From BP-133 sp040756995 (GTDB lineage: Bacteria > Actinomycetota > Acidimicrobiia > IMCC26256 > BP-133): a DNA stretch of 64,000 nt. The position numbers and the translations under genes are program-made. This document shows, in pieces, positions 32,828-41,317 of this stretch. The notes under the pieces are model-generated. The model did no database searches and was not told where the DNA came from. It saw only the letters and a list, made by a program, of their open reading frames with translations. Numbering within the stretch: the stretch's first letter is position 1; each line of letters opens with the position of its first letter. The stretch is taken from contig JBFLYK010000006.1 in NCBI GenBank assembly GCA_040756995.1, positions 62,001-126,000 on the forward strand, given 5' to 3'.

Positions 32828-33256
32828 ATGGCTGACCAACCCGGGCCCGTCTACCGGTCGGCCGGACCGAACCGGATGGCGGCGTGGGTCGTTCTGCTCT
32901 TGACCATCGGGCTGGCCGTCGGCATCAACGCCGGCGGCGGGCCGTCGATCGCGACCGGCATCATCGGGGCGATCTGCCTCGTCATCGCCTTCCTGGCGCT
33001 GTCGTCGTTGCGGTTCCACGTGCGGGCCGAGCCGACCCAACTCGTGGTGTGCTCCGGCGGGCCGACCCGGCGGATCCCCTGGTCGGACGTCAAAGGGTTC
33101 GGCGTCGACGAGAAGCGGGGCCGCAACATCTACGTCGTCGTGGACGGCGACCGCCGGATACTGCTGCCGATCCCCGACGTCCGCACCGGGCGGGTGACCG
33201 CCGCCCAGGTGCGCGACGAGCTGCAGCGCTACTGGAAGGCCCATCGCCGACGCTGA
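32828..33256 (+). CDS. Membrane protein with bacterial PH domain
   Basis: 142 residues. Two adjacent helices (about residues 17-36 and 40-60) are followed by a PH-like domain with RIPWSDVKGFGVDEKRGRN and a C-terminal helix (VRDELQRYW). The arrangement matches the small two-helix plus bPH6-type proteins common in actinobacteria. These are of unknown role, perhaps in membrane sensing. It is 25 bases downstream of the previous gene. Confidence 0.7.
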   Translation: MADQPGPVYRSAGPNRMAAWVVLLLTIGLAVGINAGGGPSIATGIIGAICLVIAFLALSSLRFHVRAEPTQLVVCSGGPTRRIPWSDVKGFGVDEKRGRNIYVVVDGDRRILLPIPDVRTGRVTAAQVRDELQRYWKAHRRR

Positions 33257-33327
33257 CAATTCATCGGCTGTTGGTTTTCGGGTCAAGGGGCGGGGGATCA
33301 GCCTAGGGAGGACGGAAGGGAGACGTC

Positions 33328-34500
33328 ATGAAGCGCGCGCTCCGTACGACGATCCTCGGCCTCACGCTGCTCATCGCCGCCGGCTGTGGCAGTGATGACA
33401 CGACCGCCGGCCAGACCAGCGGCACTCAGCAGGGCGAGATCCAGGGGAAACCGACTCTCATCTGCGGGACGGGCGAAGACACCAAGCCCACGCCGACCGG
33501 CATCGCCCAGCTCGATCAGCCGTCGGGCGGCATCACCGGCGCCGGCTCGTCGTTCGTCGCCCCCCTGATGACCGCCTGGGCCGGCCAGTTCGAGCAGGAG
33601 CTGGGCGCCGAAGTCCGCTACGCCAGCGTGGGCTCCGGTGCCGGAGTCGCCCGGATCAGCGAGGGAAGGGTCGACTTCGGCGCCACCGACTCGCCCATGA
33701 CCGATGAGGAGCTGGCGGCGGCGGACGGGACCATCCTCCATGTTCCCCTCGTGTTCGGCGCGGTCGTCCCCGCCTACCACGTCCCCGGCCAGAAGAGCGG
33801 CCTGCACTTCACCGCTGATGTCCTCGGCAAGATCTTCACCGGTCGGATCACCAGGTGGGACGACCCGGAGCTCGTCGCCCTGAACCCGGAGGCGAAGCTC
33901 CCCTCGACCCCGATCGCCGTCGTCCACCGCTCGGACAGTTCCGGCACCACGGCCATCTTCACCGGCTATCTCACCAAGACCAGCCCGAGCTGGGTCGAGG
34001 CCCTGCCGGCCGACAAGCGGTCGGGTCGGGAGGTCCCGTGGCCGGTCGGCAACGCCGGGAAGGGGAATGAGGGCGTCGCCGCGGTCGTGAACGAAACCGA
34101 AGGGGCGATCGGCTACGTCGAGCTGACCTATGCCCTTTCCACCGGCCTCGAGGTCGGCTTCGTCCAGAACAAGTCCGGGAACTTCATCCAACCCTGTGCC
34201 GAAACCGTCACCGCCGCCGCCCGGGACATCGCCATCTCACCCGACCTCCGCCTGGACCTGACTGACACGCCAGGCGTCCACGCCTATCCGATCAGCGGGG
34301 CGGTCTGGGCGCTGGTCTACGAACGGCAACAGGACGCCACCCGGGCCAACACCCTGGTCAACTTCCTGGCCTGGGCGTTGGACGTCGGGCAGACCAAGGC
34401 CCGGGCCCACAATTACGCGCCGCTGTCACCCGAAGTGCGGGCGCTGGCCCTCGACCAGGTCAAGAAGATCACCCTCGACGGGCAACCGATCGCCCGGTGA
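33328..34500 (+). CDS. pstS: Phosphate ABC transporter substrate-binding lipoprotein PstS
   Basis: 390 residues. The N-terminus is a lipoprotein signal with lipobox LIAAGC (lipidated Cys 20). The mature part has the PstS phosphate-binding motifs GAGSSFVAPLM, GSGAGVARISEGRVDFGATDSPM (in part) and HRSDSSGTT. It should bind phosphate outside the membrane and hand it to a PstCAB transporter. None of pstC, pstA or pstB is nearby downstream, since the next gene is convergent. AAGGGAG lies before the ATG. Confidence 0.92.
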   Translation: MKRALRTTILGLTLLIAAGCGSDDTTAGQTSGTQQGEIQGKPTLICGTGEDTKPTPTGIAQLDQPSGGITGAGSSFVAPLMTAWAGQFEQELGAEVRYASVGSGAGVARISEGRVDFGATDSPMTDEELAAADGTILHVPLVFGAVVPAYHVPGQKSGLHFTADVLGKIFTGRITRWDDPELVALNPEAKLPSTPIAVVHRSDSSGTTAIFTGYLTKTSPSWVEALPADKRSGREVPWPVGNAGKGNEGVAAVVNETEGAIGYVELTYALSTGLEVGFVQNKSGNFIQPCAETVTAAARDIAISPDLRLDLTDTPGVHAYPISGAVWALVYERQQDATRANTLVNFLAWALDVGQTKARAHNYAPLSPEVRALALDQVKKITLDGQPIAR

Positions 34501-34501
34501 G

Positions 34502-35350
34502 TTACGGCTTGCGGGCGGTGACGACCAGGGCGGTGGAGCGGAAGACCACCCCGTCGGGCGTCTCGTGGGCCTCCATGGTGACCCGGAGATTGTCGAGCCC
34601 CCGGGCCTTCGTCGCCTCGTCCAGGTCCTCCAGCATCATCTGAACCGGCCTGAGCCCGACGACGAAGCCGTAGGCGTCGCCGGTGTCGGACCCGACGTTG
34701 AAGGGCTGCTCCGAGCGGGCGAAGGCGACATCGGTGAAGCCGGCCTCGGACAGGATCTTCCCGGTGTGGCCCTGATCGGCCAGGGAGAACGGCCCGGGGG
34801 CACCGGGCGGGGGCGTCGGCAGGTCCCGTCCGAGCGCCAGCGCACCCTGCAGCGCGGTGATCCACTCGTTGTCGGGCACCGGACCCCACAGGAGCATGGC
34901 CAGCCGGCCGCCGGGGCGGAGCGCAGAGGCGATGTTGGTGAAGGCGGCCACCGGATCGGCGAAGAACATCGCGCCGAAGCGGCTGATGACGACGTCAAAG
35001 GCCTCGGGCGGGAAGGGGTACACCTGGGCGTCGCCGTGCTCGAAGCGAACGTTCTCCAACCCCTCGTCGTTGGCCAGTTGCGCCGCCAGGGCGAGCATCG
35101 GCCCTGACAGGTCGACGCCGAGTACCTGGCCGCGTTCCCCGGCGGCCCGGGCGGCGTCCCGGCTGGTGAGCCCGTTCCCGCAGCCGATGTCGAGGACCCG
35201 CTCGCCCGGGGCGATCGCCGCCGCGGCCATCAGTCGGGCGTGGTGGGGGCTGATCGTGGCGTCGAGGCGGGCCTGGTGCGTGGCCCAGTACTCGCCGTTG
35301 GGCCCGTCCCACTCCTCGGCCTGCTCGATGTTGACGATCTGGCTGGTCAT
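34502..35350 (-). CDS. Class I SAM-dependent methyltransferase
   Basis: 282 residues from ATG 35350, chosen over an upstream in-frame start because the typical N-terminus (QAEEWDGPNGEYWATHQAR) follows it. The SAM-binding motif VLDIGCGNGLTSRDAARA lies near residue 50, followed by VLGVDLSGPML and DVVISRFGAMFF. It belongs to the UbiE/small-molecule methyltransferase group. It ends two bases from the convergent pstS stop. The acceptor is unknown. Confidence 0.88.
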   Translation of the reverse strand: MTSQIVNIEQAEEWDGPNGEYWATHQARLDATISPHHARLMAAAAIAPGERVLDIGCGNGLTSRDAARAAGERGQVLGVDLSGPMLALAAQLANDEGLENVRFEHGDAQVYPFPPEAFDVVISRFGAMFFADPVAAFTNIASALRPGGRLAMLLWGPVPDNEWITALQGALALGRDLPTPPPGAPGPFSLADQGHTGKILSEAGFTDVAFARSEQPFNVGSDTGDAYGFVVGLRPVQMMLEDLDEATKARGLDNLRVTMEAHETPDGVVFRSTALVVTARKP

Positions 35351-35368
35351 CGCCGGAATCCTACCGAG

Positions 35369-35435
35369 TTTGCCGCAAAGCACGCCCTTGCGGGGTCTCG
35401 ACATTCAGGTCAGATTGTTTCTTTCGCAAACTGCG
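35369..35435. promoter_or_regulatory. Divergent intergenic region with two small palindromes
   Basis: Between the methyltransferase and the TetR gene lie the palindrome TTTGCCGCAAA (35369-35379) and the palindrome CGCAAACTGCG (35425-35435), both containing GCAAA. TetR-family proteins usually bind such repeats in their own divergent promoter. No clear sigma-factor boxes could be fixed. Confidence 0.35.
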
Positions 35436-35502
35436 GCGCTGAGGTAGGGTCCCCGTAGACCTACTTGCACGCCGGGTGACCGGTTCGGAACAGGGGGCTC
35501 CG

Positions 35503-36159
35503 ATGGCGACCGCTCGAACTCTCGAGCCGCCGCGCCAACGACGCACGCAGGAGGAGCGCAGCGCAGAAACGCGCAAGCGCCTGCTCGACGCGGCGATCGA
35601 GTGCCTCATCGAGCTCGGCTACGCCGCCACCACCACGGCGGTGGTGGCCGAGCGGGCCGGTGTCTCTCGGGGTGCCCAGCTGCACCACTATCCGACCAAG
35701 GCCGACCTGTTAGCGGCCGCTGTCGACCACCTGTCCACCCGCCTCGGCCATCAGCTCGCTGTAGAGGCCGATCGGCTTCCCCAGGGCGGAAGTCGGCTTT
35801 CCGCCGTGGCCAATACGCTGCTCCGGGGCATTCGCGATCCGCTGTTCCTGGCCTGGGTCGAGCTGCGGGTGGCCGCCCGGACCGATCCGGAGCTGCGAGC
35901 CGCCCTCGCTCCAGTCGAGAAGCGACTTCGGGACGGGGTGGACCAGATGCTGCGGCGGCTGTTCGGCCCGGCCGCGGCCAACGCGAAGACCTACAACGAC
36001 GTGGTGGCGCTCTCCATCACCTTCTTCGAGGGCCTCCTCCTCGAGCGCGCCGCGTCGACGGACTCCCCCCGGGTGCGTCAGCAGCGGGAGACCGCCACGA
36101 TCGAGGCCTGGAAGCACCTCGCGCTCGGCGCGCTGCAGCCCCAGAGCGAGAACCGCTGA
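35503..36159 (+). CDS. TetR-family transcriptional regulator
   Basis: 218 residues from ATG 35503, with AGGGGG upstream; a GTG at 35476 is also in frame. The N-terminal helix-turn-helix is clear: TRKRLLDAAIECLIELGYAA in part, then TAVVAERAGVSRGAQLHHYPTK in part. The C-terminal ligand-binding region is helical. It lies just upstream of the Mce operon in the same direction, so it may regulate that operon, as several mce loci are controlled by linked repressors. Its own control may use the palindromes in the preceding intergenic region. Confidence 0.88.
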   Translation: MATARTLEPPRQRRTQEERSAETRKRLLDAAIECLIELGYAATTTAVVAERAGVSRGAQLHHYPTKADLLAAAVDHLSTRLGHQLAVEADRLPQGGSRLSAVANTLLRGIRDPLFLAWVELRVAARTDPELRAALAPVEKRLRDGVDQMLRRLFGPAAANAKTYNDVVALSITFFEGLLLERAASTDSPRVRQQRETATIEAWKHLALGALQPQSENR

Positions 36160-36164
36160 TCTTC

Positions 36165-36194
36165 TTTACAAGCCGGATGGACTGTTTGTAGGAT
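36165..36194 (+). promoter_or_regulatory. Promoter of the Mce operon
   Basis: A -35 box TTTACA (36165-36170) and a -10 box TAGGAT (36189-36194) are separated by 18 bases, about 35 bases before ATG 36229. Short inverted arms TACAA (36167-36171) and TTGTA (36186-36190) overlap both boxes and could be a repressor site for the TetR protein encoded just upstream. Confidence 0.55.
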
Positions 36195-36228
36195 CCCGGG
36201 GTCGGTGTCCGCACCGAGTGGGGGGGCC

Positions 36229-37059
36229 ATGCAGCGAGCGTGGACGACCGTAGGGACCGGGCGGGCGGAACGCCCCGCGGCGGCGCCCGGACAGGCGCTG
36301 ACGGAAGCCGGCGAAATGGCCTGGCTGACTGCAGTGGTGTTCAAGGAGGCGATCACCCGCCCGGTCGGCTACTGGGGGGCCTTGCGGGATCAGCTGTTCT
36401 CCATCCTCAAACTGTGCTGGTTTCCGATGGCCGTGGCCACCACGGTCTTCGGGCTCGGCGCCCCCGGCCTACAGGCCCTCAACCTCTTCTCGCAGCTGGG
36501 GGTACCGGACCGCATCGGATCGTTCTTCGTCATGGCCAGCATCCGCGAGTTCGCTCCGTGGATCAACGCCATGGTCGTGGCCGGCGTGGTCGGCACGGCC
36601 GTCACCGCCGATCTCGGCGCCCGCAAGATCCGGGACGAGATCGACGCCCTGGAGGTCATGGGTGTCGATCCCGTCCGCACACTGGTCGTCCCTCGCGTCC
36701 TGGCGCTCTTCATCATCACGGGCCTGCTCGACCTGGTGGCGCTCACCTTCGGGGTCATCGGCGGGTACATCGCCGCCGTGGTGATCGGCGACGCCACCAC
36801 CGGCGCCTTCACGGCCAGTTTCTTCGATAACGCCACCACCACGGACGTCTGGGCCACGGTGGCCAAGACGGCGCTGTTCGGTCTCATCATCGGCGTCGTC
36901 TGCTGCTACAAGGGCATGACCGCTCAGGGCGGCCCGGCCGGTGTCGGTCGGGCGGTCAACCAGGCCGTCGTCATCACCTTCTGCGCCATCTGGATCTCCA
37001 ACTTCCTCTTCACCAACCTCCTGCTGGCCTTCAACCCCGAGATGCTGGTGTTCAAATGA
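36229..37059 (+). CDS. Mce-system ABC permease YrbE-A
   Basis: 276 residues from ATG 36229, preceded by a G-rich ribosome site. The MlaE/YrbE family pattern is clear: GTAVTADLGARKIRDEIDAL (motif ExDAL), VPRVLALFIITGLL, and about five membrane segments. It forms a permease dimer with the next protein in the inner membrane, driven by the Mce ATPase encoded two genes on. The system imports lipids or sterols. The stop overlaps the next start. Confidence 0.92.
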   Translation: MQRAWTTVGTGRAERPAAAPGQALTEAGEMAWLTAVVFKEAITRPVGYWGALRDQLFSILKLCWFPMAVATTVFGLGAPGLQALNLFSQLGVPDRIGSFFVMASIREFAPWINAMVVAGVVGTAVTADLGARKIRDEIDALEVMGVDPVRTLVVPRVLALFIITGLLDLVALTFGVIGGYIAAVVIGDATTGAFTASFFDNATTTDVWATVAKTALFGLIIGVVCCYKGMTAQGGPAGVGRAVNQAVVITFCAIWISNFLFTNLLLAFNPEMLVFK

Positions 37060-37952
37060 TGGATACCCGCGCCGTCGCGCCGCCCGAGGTGGCTGAGAGC
37101 CGCGGCGACGCCGTCGAGCTCGCCGGCATCGGTGGGCCCGCCAATCTGGTGGTCACCCCGGCCACGCTCGGCCGCACCATCGGTTCGATGCTGTACACCG
37201 GCGGGGACATCATCCGGTTTTCCGCCACGACCCTCCGCTCCATGCCGCGGTTGCGGAGGTACCGCACCGAGGTGTGGCGCCAGGCGGCCGGGCTCGTCAT
37301 CTCCTCCGCCCTGATCCTGTGGATGATCCAGTTCGTGGCCGGCTGCAGCTGCGGGCTGGAGGGCAGTTACGTCCTCCGCCAGATCGGCGCGCCGCTCTAT
37401 TCCGGCATGTTCAGCGCCTGGTGCGCGATCCGCGAGATGTCCCCGTACCTGTTCGCCTACATCCTCGCCGCCAAGGTCGGCTGCGGCGTCGTCGCGGAGC
37501 TCGGGTCGATGCGCATCAACGAGGAGATCGACGCGCTCGAGGTGATCGGCGTCGACTCCCGGGCCTATCTGGTGGCCAGCCGTCTGGTCGCCACCTGGCT
37601 CGCCGTTCCGTTCATGTTCCTGATCGGGCTCGGAATCATGTACCTGGCCGAATGGCTCATCGTCGTCGGCCTTCTCCAGGAGGTGTCGCCCGGCGGGTAC
37701 CGCTACATCTTCTGGCTCTTTCAGCAGCCCGCCGATCTCTTCTACTCGCTGGCCAAGGTCATGACCATGGCCACGGTCATCGTCATGGTCGGTTGCTACT
37801 TCGGCTACCACGCCCGCGGCGGCCCGGCGGGGGTGGGGATGGCCACCGCCAAGTCGATGATGCTCAACATGGTCCTCATCCACGTCGTGGGCATGCTCGG
37901 CACCCAGCTGTTCTGGGGGCTTTCATCCCGGGTCACCCCGATCGCCAACTGA
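37056..37952 (+). CDS. Mce-system ABC permease YrbE-B
   Basis: 298 residues, ATG in an ATGA overlap. The conserved segment GCGVVAELGSMRINEEIDAL and the C-terminal CYFGYHARGGPAGVG match MlaE/YrbE permeases. It is the second half of the permease pair. A cysteine-rich extracytoplasmic stretch (FVAGCSCG) is unusual. Confidence 0.92.
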   Translation: MMDTRAVAPPEVAESRGDAVELAGIGGPANLVVTPATLGRTIGSMLYTGGDIIRFSATTLRSMPRLRRYRTEVWRQAAGLVISSALILWMIQFVAGCSCGLEGSYVLRQIGAPLYSGMFSAWCAIREMSPYLFAYILAAKVGCGVVAELGSMRINEEIDALEVIGVDSRAYLVASRLVATWLAVPFMFLIGLGIMYLAEWLIVVGLLQEVSPGGYRYIFWLFQQPADLFYSLAKVMTMATVIVMVGCYFGYHARGGPAGVGMATAKSMMLNMVLIHVVGMLGTQLFWGLSSRVTPIAN

Positions 37953-37968
37953 CACGGAGGAACTGGCC

Positions 37969-38760
37969 GTGTCCCTCGCCACCCGAGTTTCCGTGCAAAG
38001 CGCCACCGGTGTGGCCGTCGAAGTGGACGACCTCCACAAGTCCTTCGGTGCCGTCCCGGTTCTGACCGGCCTGTCGCTCAACTTCGTCGACGGCGCCGTG
38101 ACCACCGTGCTCGGGCCGTCGGGGACAGGCAAGAGCGTGCTGATCAAGCACATCGTGGGCCTCCTCCGGGCGGATCGGGGTGAGGTCCGCGTCTTCGGGC
38201 AGAACATCTTTTCCCTGAGCGGCGAAGGCCTCTTCCGGATGCGGGAGAACTTCGGGGTGCTGTTCCAGGACGGCGCCCTCTTCGGCTCGATGAACATCTA
38301 TGACAACGTGGCCTTCCCGCTGCGCCAGCACACCCGGCTCGACGAAGACGAGATCCGCGACATCGTCGTGCAGCGCTGCCAGGAGGTCGGACTGGCCACC
38401 GCCCTGGCGAAGATGCCGAGCGAGATCTCGGGTGGGATGCGGAAGCGGGCCGGATTCGCCCGGGCCCTGGTGCTGAATCCGAAGATCGTCATGTTCGACG
38501 AGCCGGATTCAGGCCTTGACCCCGTCCGCACGAGCCTGCTCAACGAGCTCATCCTCCAGATGCACGCCCAGCACGGCGGCACGTACATCATCGTCACCCA
38601 CAACATCGAGACGGCCCGGATGGTGTCGGACTACGTCGCCCTCATGTGGCAGGGGCGGGTGGTCCACTACAGCCGGACGGACGAGGCGTTCAGCTCCGAA
38701 GATCCCTTCGTACAACAGTTCCTCCACGGCACTGCCGTCGGGCCGCTGGGGATGGACTGA
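37969..38760 (+). CDS. Mce-system ATPase (MceG/Mkl/MlaF type)
   Basis: 263 residues from GTG 37969, with GGAGG at the right distance. Walker A GPSGTGKS, the signature ISGGMRKRAGFARAL and Walker B IVMFDEPDSGLDPVR are all typical of MlaF/MceG ATPases. In mycobacteria MceG is encoded far from the mce operons, whereas here it sits between the permeases and the Mce proteins, as in proteobacterial mla loci. It energises lipid or sterol import. Confidence 0.92.
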   Translation: MSLATRVSVQSATGVAVEVDDLHKSFGAVPVLTGLSLNFVDGAVTTVLGPSGTGKSVLIKHIVGLLRADRGEVRVFGQNIFSLSGEGLFRMRENFGVLFQDGALFGSMNIYDNVAFPLRQHTRLDEDEIRDIVVQRCQEVGLATALAKMPSEISGGMRKRAGFARALVLNPKIVMFDEPDSGLDPVRTSLLNELILQMHAQHGGTYIIVTHNIETARMVSDYVALMWQGRVVHYSRTDEAFSSEDPFVQQFLHGTAVGPLGMD

Positions 38761-39998
38761 TGCGGCTGCAGCGCGCCGTCCTGCTCCTGGCGGCCGCGGG
38801 CGTTGCCCTGGCCGGCGCCGGGACTGCCTGGGCCGCCGCCGACGACGGACGGCCCTACCACGTCGAAGTGGTGATGCCCGACGCCGGTGGTCTGGTCAAG
38901 GGCAGCCGCGTGGAGCTCGACGGTGAGCGGGTCGGCTTGGTCAAGTCCATCAGGGTCCGCGACGGGCAGGCGGCCGTCCAGGCCAGTATCGGACGCCGGC
39001 ACGCCCCCTTGCGATCGGGAACCACCGCCCGGGTCGAGTACTTCTCGGTGCTCGGCGAACGCATCCTCAGCCTGAGCGGGCCCAGGTCCGGCCGCACTCC
39101 GCTGCCGAATGGGGCGCTCATCCCCGGCACCGCCCGGACCGACCTCGACGACGTGCTGGCTGCGCTCGACGAACCGACCCGGATCCGTCTCGCCGCCCTC
39201 CTCCGGGATGTCGACGGCGTCTTCGCCGGTCGTGAGGATGCCGCCGCCGACACCGTCTCCGCCGCCGGACCGGCCGTTGGAGCGGCCACCGACGTCCTGA
39301 GGGCGTTGGGGCGCGACGGCCCCGCCCTCCGTTCGCTGGTCACGGATCTGGGCACCATCGTTGAGCGCTTGACCGGGCGCCGGGCCGAGCTCCGCCAGAT
39401 CATCGACGGGTTCGATGCCGGGCTGGCGCCGGTGGCCGAGCGCAGCGATGCGCTGCGGGCGGGGCTGGCCGAGCTCCCGGCCACCGTCTCCGCCGCCTCC
39501 GACGTGCTCGGAGCGGTCCCCGGTACCGCCGGGCGGCTGGAACCTCTGCTCGGCGACCTGGGCCGCACGGCGGCCCGCCTGCCGGGCGTGGCCGGCGATC
39601 TGCGTCCGCTGCTGGCGGATCTGCGGCCCGCGCTGGCGGATCTCGGGCCGGTCCTGAGCGGGCTGCGGGCCGTGCTCCACCAGGCTCCCGGCCTGCTCGA
39701 TGGCGCGACCGAGTTGTCTTCGCAGCTGAATTCAACGGTGTCGGCGTTGCTGCCGGTCGTGGACTACCTCCGTCCCTACACCCCGGAGCTGGCTGGCTTC
39801 GCCGCCAACTGGGGCGGCGCCATGGCCGGATTCGATCTCAACGGCCACTACGCCCGCATCCTGGCCAAGGGCGGTCCCGGACAGATCAACCTGCATCCGG
39901 GCGCGCCCGTCCCCGGCGCCGGCGTCAACCGCCAGCGGCCCCCCGGTGCCCTCGAAGGGCAGCCGTGGACCGACGCCAACGGAGATCGCGTCCGGTGA
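38760..39998 (+). CDS. Mce protein 1 of 6 (MceA position)
   Basis: 412 residues, ATG within TGATG. A signal or anchor sequence (LLLAAAGVALAGAGTAWA) is followed by an MlaD/Mce domain at about residues 32-120 (VVMPDAGGLVKGSRVELDGERVG in part). A long helical part rich in Leu, Ala and Asp follows. Mce proteins assemble as heterohexamers that form a hydrophobic tunnel across the envelope. The C-terminus (FDLNGHYARILAKGG ... DANGDRVR) is soluble. Its length is typical. Confidence 0.88.
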   Translation: MRLQRAVLLLAAAGVALAGAGTAWAAADDGRPYHVEVVMPDAGGLVKGSRVELDGERVGLVKSIRVRDGQAAVQASIGRRHAPLRSGTTARVEYFSVLGERILSLSGPRSGRTPLPNGALIPGTARTDLDDVLAALDEPTRIRLAALLRDVDGVFAGREDAAADTVSAAGPAVGAATDVLRALGRDGPALRSLVTDLGTIVERLTGRRAELRQIIDGFDAGLAPVAERSDALRAGLAELPATVSAASDVLGAVPGTAGRLEPLLGDLGRTAARLPGVAGDLRPLLADLRPALADLGPVLSGLRAVLHQAPGLLDGATELSSQLNSTVSALLPVVDYLRPYTPELAGFAANWGGAMAGFDLNGHYARILAKGGPGQINLHPGAPVPGAGVNRQRPPGALEGQPWTDANGDRVR

Positions 39999-41317
39999 GC
40001 CGGCGATCGGATCGGCGCCGGTTCCCCCGGATGGCGCTGGTGGCCGGCGCTATCGCCCTGACTGCCCTGGCCACCGCGCCCACCACCCGGGCCGGCGAGC
40101 CCGGCCGCTTCCGGCTGCGGGCCGAGTTCGTCGATGCCGGAGCCATCCTGCCCGGTAACGACGTCAAGATCGATGGGGTCCGGGTGGGATCCGTCTCGGA
40201 TGTCACGCTCCGCCGCGGCCGGGCCGTGCTCACACTGTCCGTGGAAAGCGCCGCCACCCCGATCCACGGCGATGCCACCGCCCGCATCCGGCCCGTCAGC
40301 CTTCTCGGTGAACGGTACGTCGACCTCAAGCGGGGCAGCCCCGACGTTGCCCCGCTTCCTGCCGGTGCGACACTGCCGGCCTCGCAGACCGGCCGCTCGG
40401 TCGATCTGGATGAAGTGCTCGACGCCGTGGACCAGCCCACCGGTGCCGCCCTTGCAGCGCTGATCGCCTCTCTGGGAACGGGGGTCGACGGCCGCGGCGA
40501 TGAACTCGCCGCGACGCTCGGCGTCGCTGGCTCGTCGTTGGCGCGCACCGCCGAACTGGCGAAGCTGCTCGAGGCCCACAACGGGTTGCTGTCGTCGCTG
40601 GTGGAGCGGGTCACCCCGGTGGTGCAGGCGCTGGCGGCCGGGCGGGGTGCAACGCTCGACCACACGGTCGCTGCCGCCGACGCCGTCTTCGGCGCCACGG
40701 CCGCCCGCCGCGCCGAACTCGAAGCCGCGCTCGGCCGGCTCCCCGGAATGCTGCGTACCGCCCGGGGCGCCCTGGCCGAAGTCGGTGGCCTGGCCCGTCA
40801 GGCGCAACCGAGCCTCGAAGCGCTCCGCCCGCTCACCACCAACCTGCGGAGCGTCTCGAGCGAATTGCGGGAGCTGAGCGGAGCGGCCGACCCGGCGCTG
40901 ACGGCGCTCGACCCGCTCCTCCCGGAAGCACGCCGGTTGGTGGCCGCGGCGCGCCCGGTCATCGGCGAACTGCGGCCGGCCGGAGGCGACCTGCAAGGGG
41001 TGGCGGCTTCCGGTCGCGTGCTGGCGGGCGAGGTCGGCAGCCACCTCGATGAACTGTTCAACTTCATCCGCAACTGGGCGCTCGTCACCAACGGCGCCGA
41101 CGGTGTCAGCCACTACCTCCGGGCGCACATGGTCGGTAATCCCGCATCGCTGCAAGGCCCGTCTCCCGTCCAGCCGCCCACACCGACAGCTGCTCCGGTA
41201 GCTCCGCCTGCTCCCGCCGATCCGGCCCCTGCGCCTTCCGACCCGCTGTCGGCCACGGGTCTGTCCGAAGCGCAGGAGTGGAACCTGCTCCGCTTCCTTC
41301 TCGGGGAGCACCGCTGA
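39995..41317 (+). CDS. Mce protein 2 of 6
   Basis: 440 residues from a GTG in a GTGA overlap. It has an N-terminal anchor (MALVAGAIALTALATAPTT), an MlaD domain (about residues 35-120, VDAGAILPGNDVKIDGVRVG), a long alanine/leucine-rich helical region, and a proline/alanine-rich C-terminal tail (about 390-425). It should be one subunit of the Mce hexamer. Confidence 0.88.
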   Translation: MSRRSDRRRFPRMALVAGAIALTALATAPTTRAGEPGRFRLRAEFVDAGAILPGNDVKIDGVRVGSVSDVTLRRGRAVLTLSVESAATPIHGDATARIRPVSLLGERYVDLKRGSPDVAPLPAGATLPASQTGRSVDLDEVLDAVDQPTGAALAALIASLGTGVDGRGDELAATLGVAGSSLARTAELAKLLEAHNGLLSSLVERVTPVVQALAAGRGATLDHTVAAADAVFGATAARRAELEAALGRLPGMLRTARGALAEVGGLARQAQPSLEALRPLTTNLRSVSSELRELSGAADPALTALDPLLPEARRLVAAARPVIGELRPAGGDLQGVAASGRVLAGEVGSHLDELFNFIRNWALVTNGADGVSHYLRAHMVGNPASLQGPSPVQPPTPTAAPVAPPAPADPAPAPSDPLSATGLSEAQEWNLLRFLLGEHR

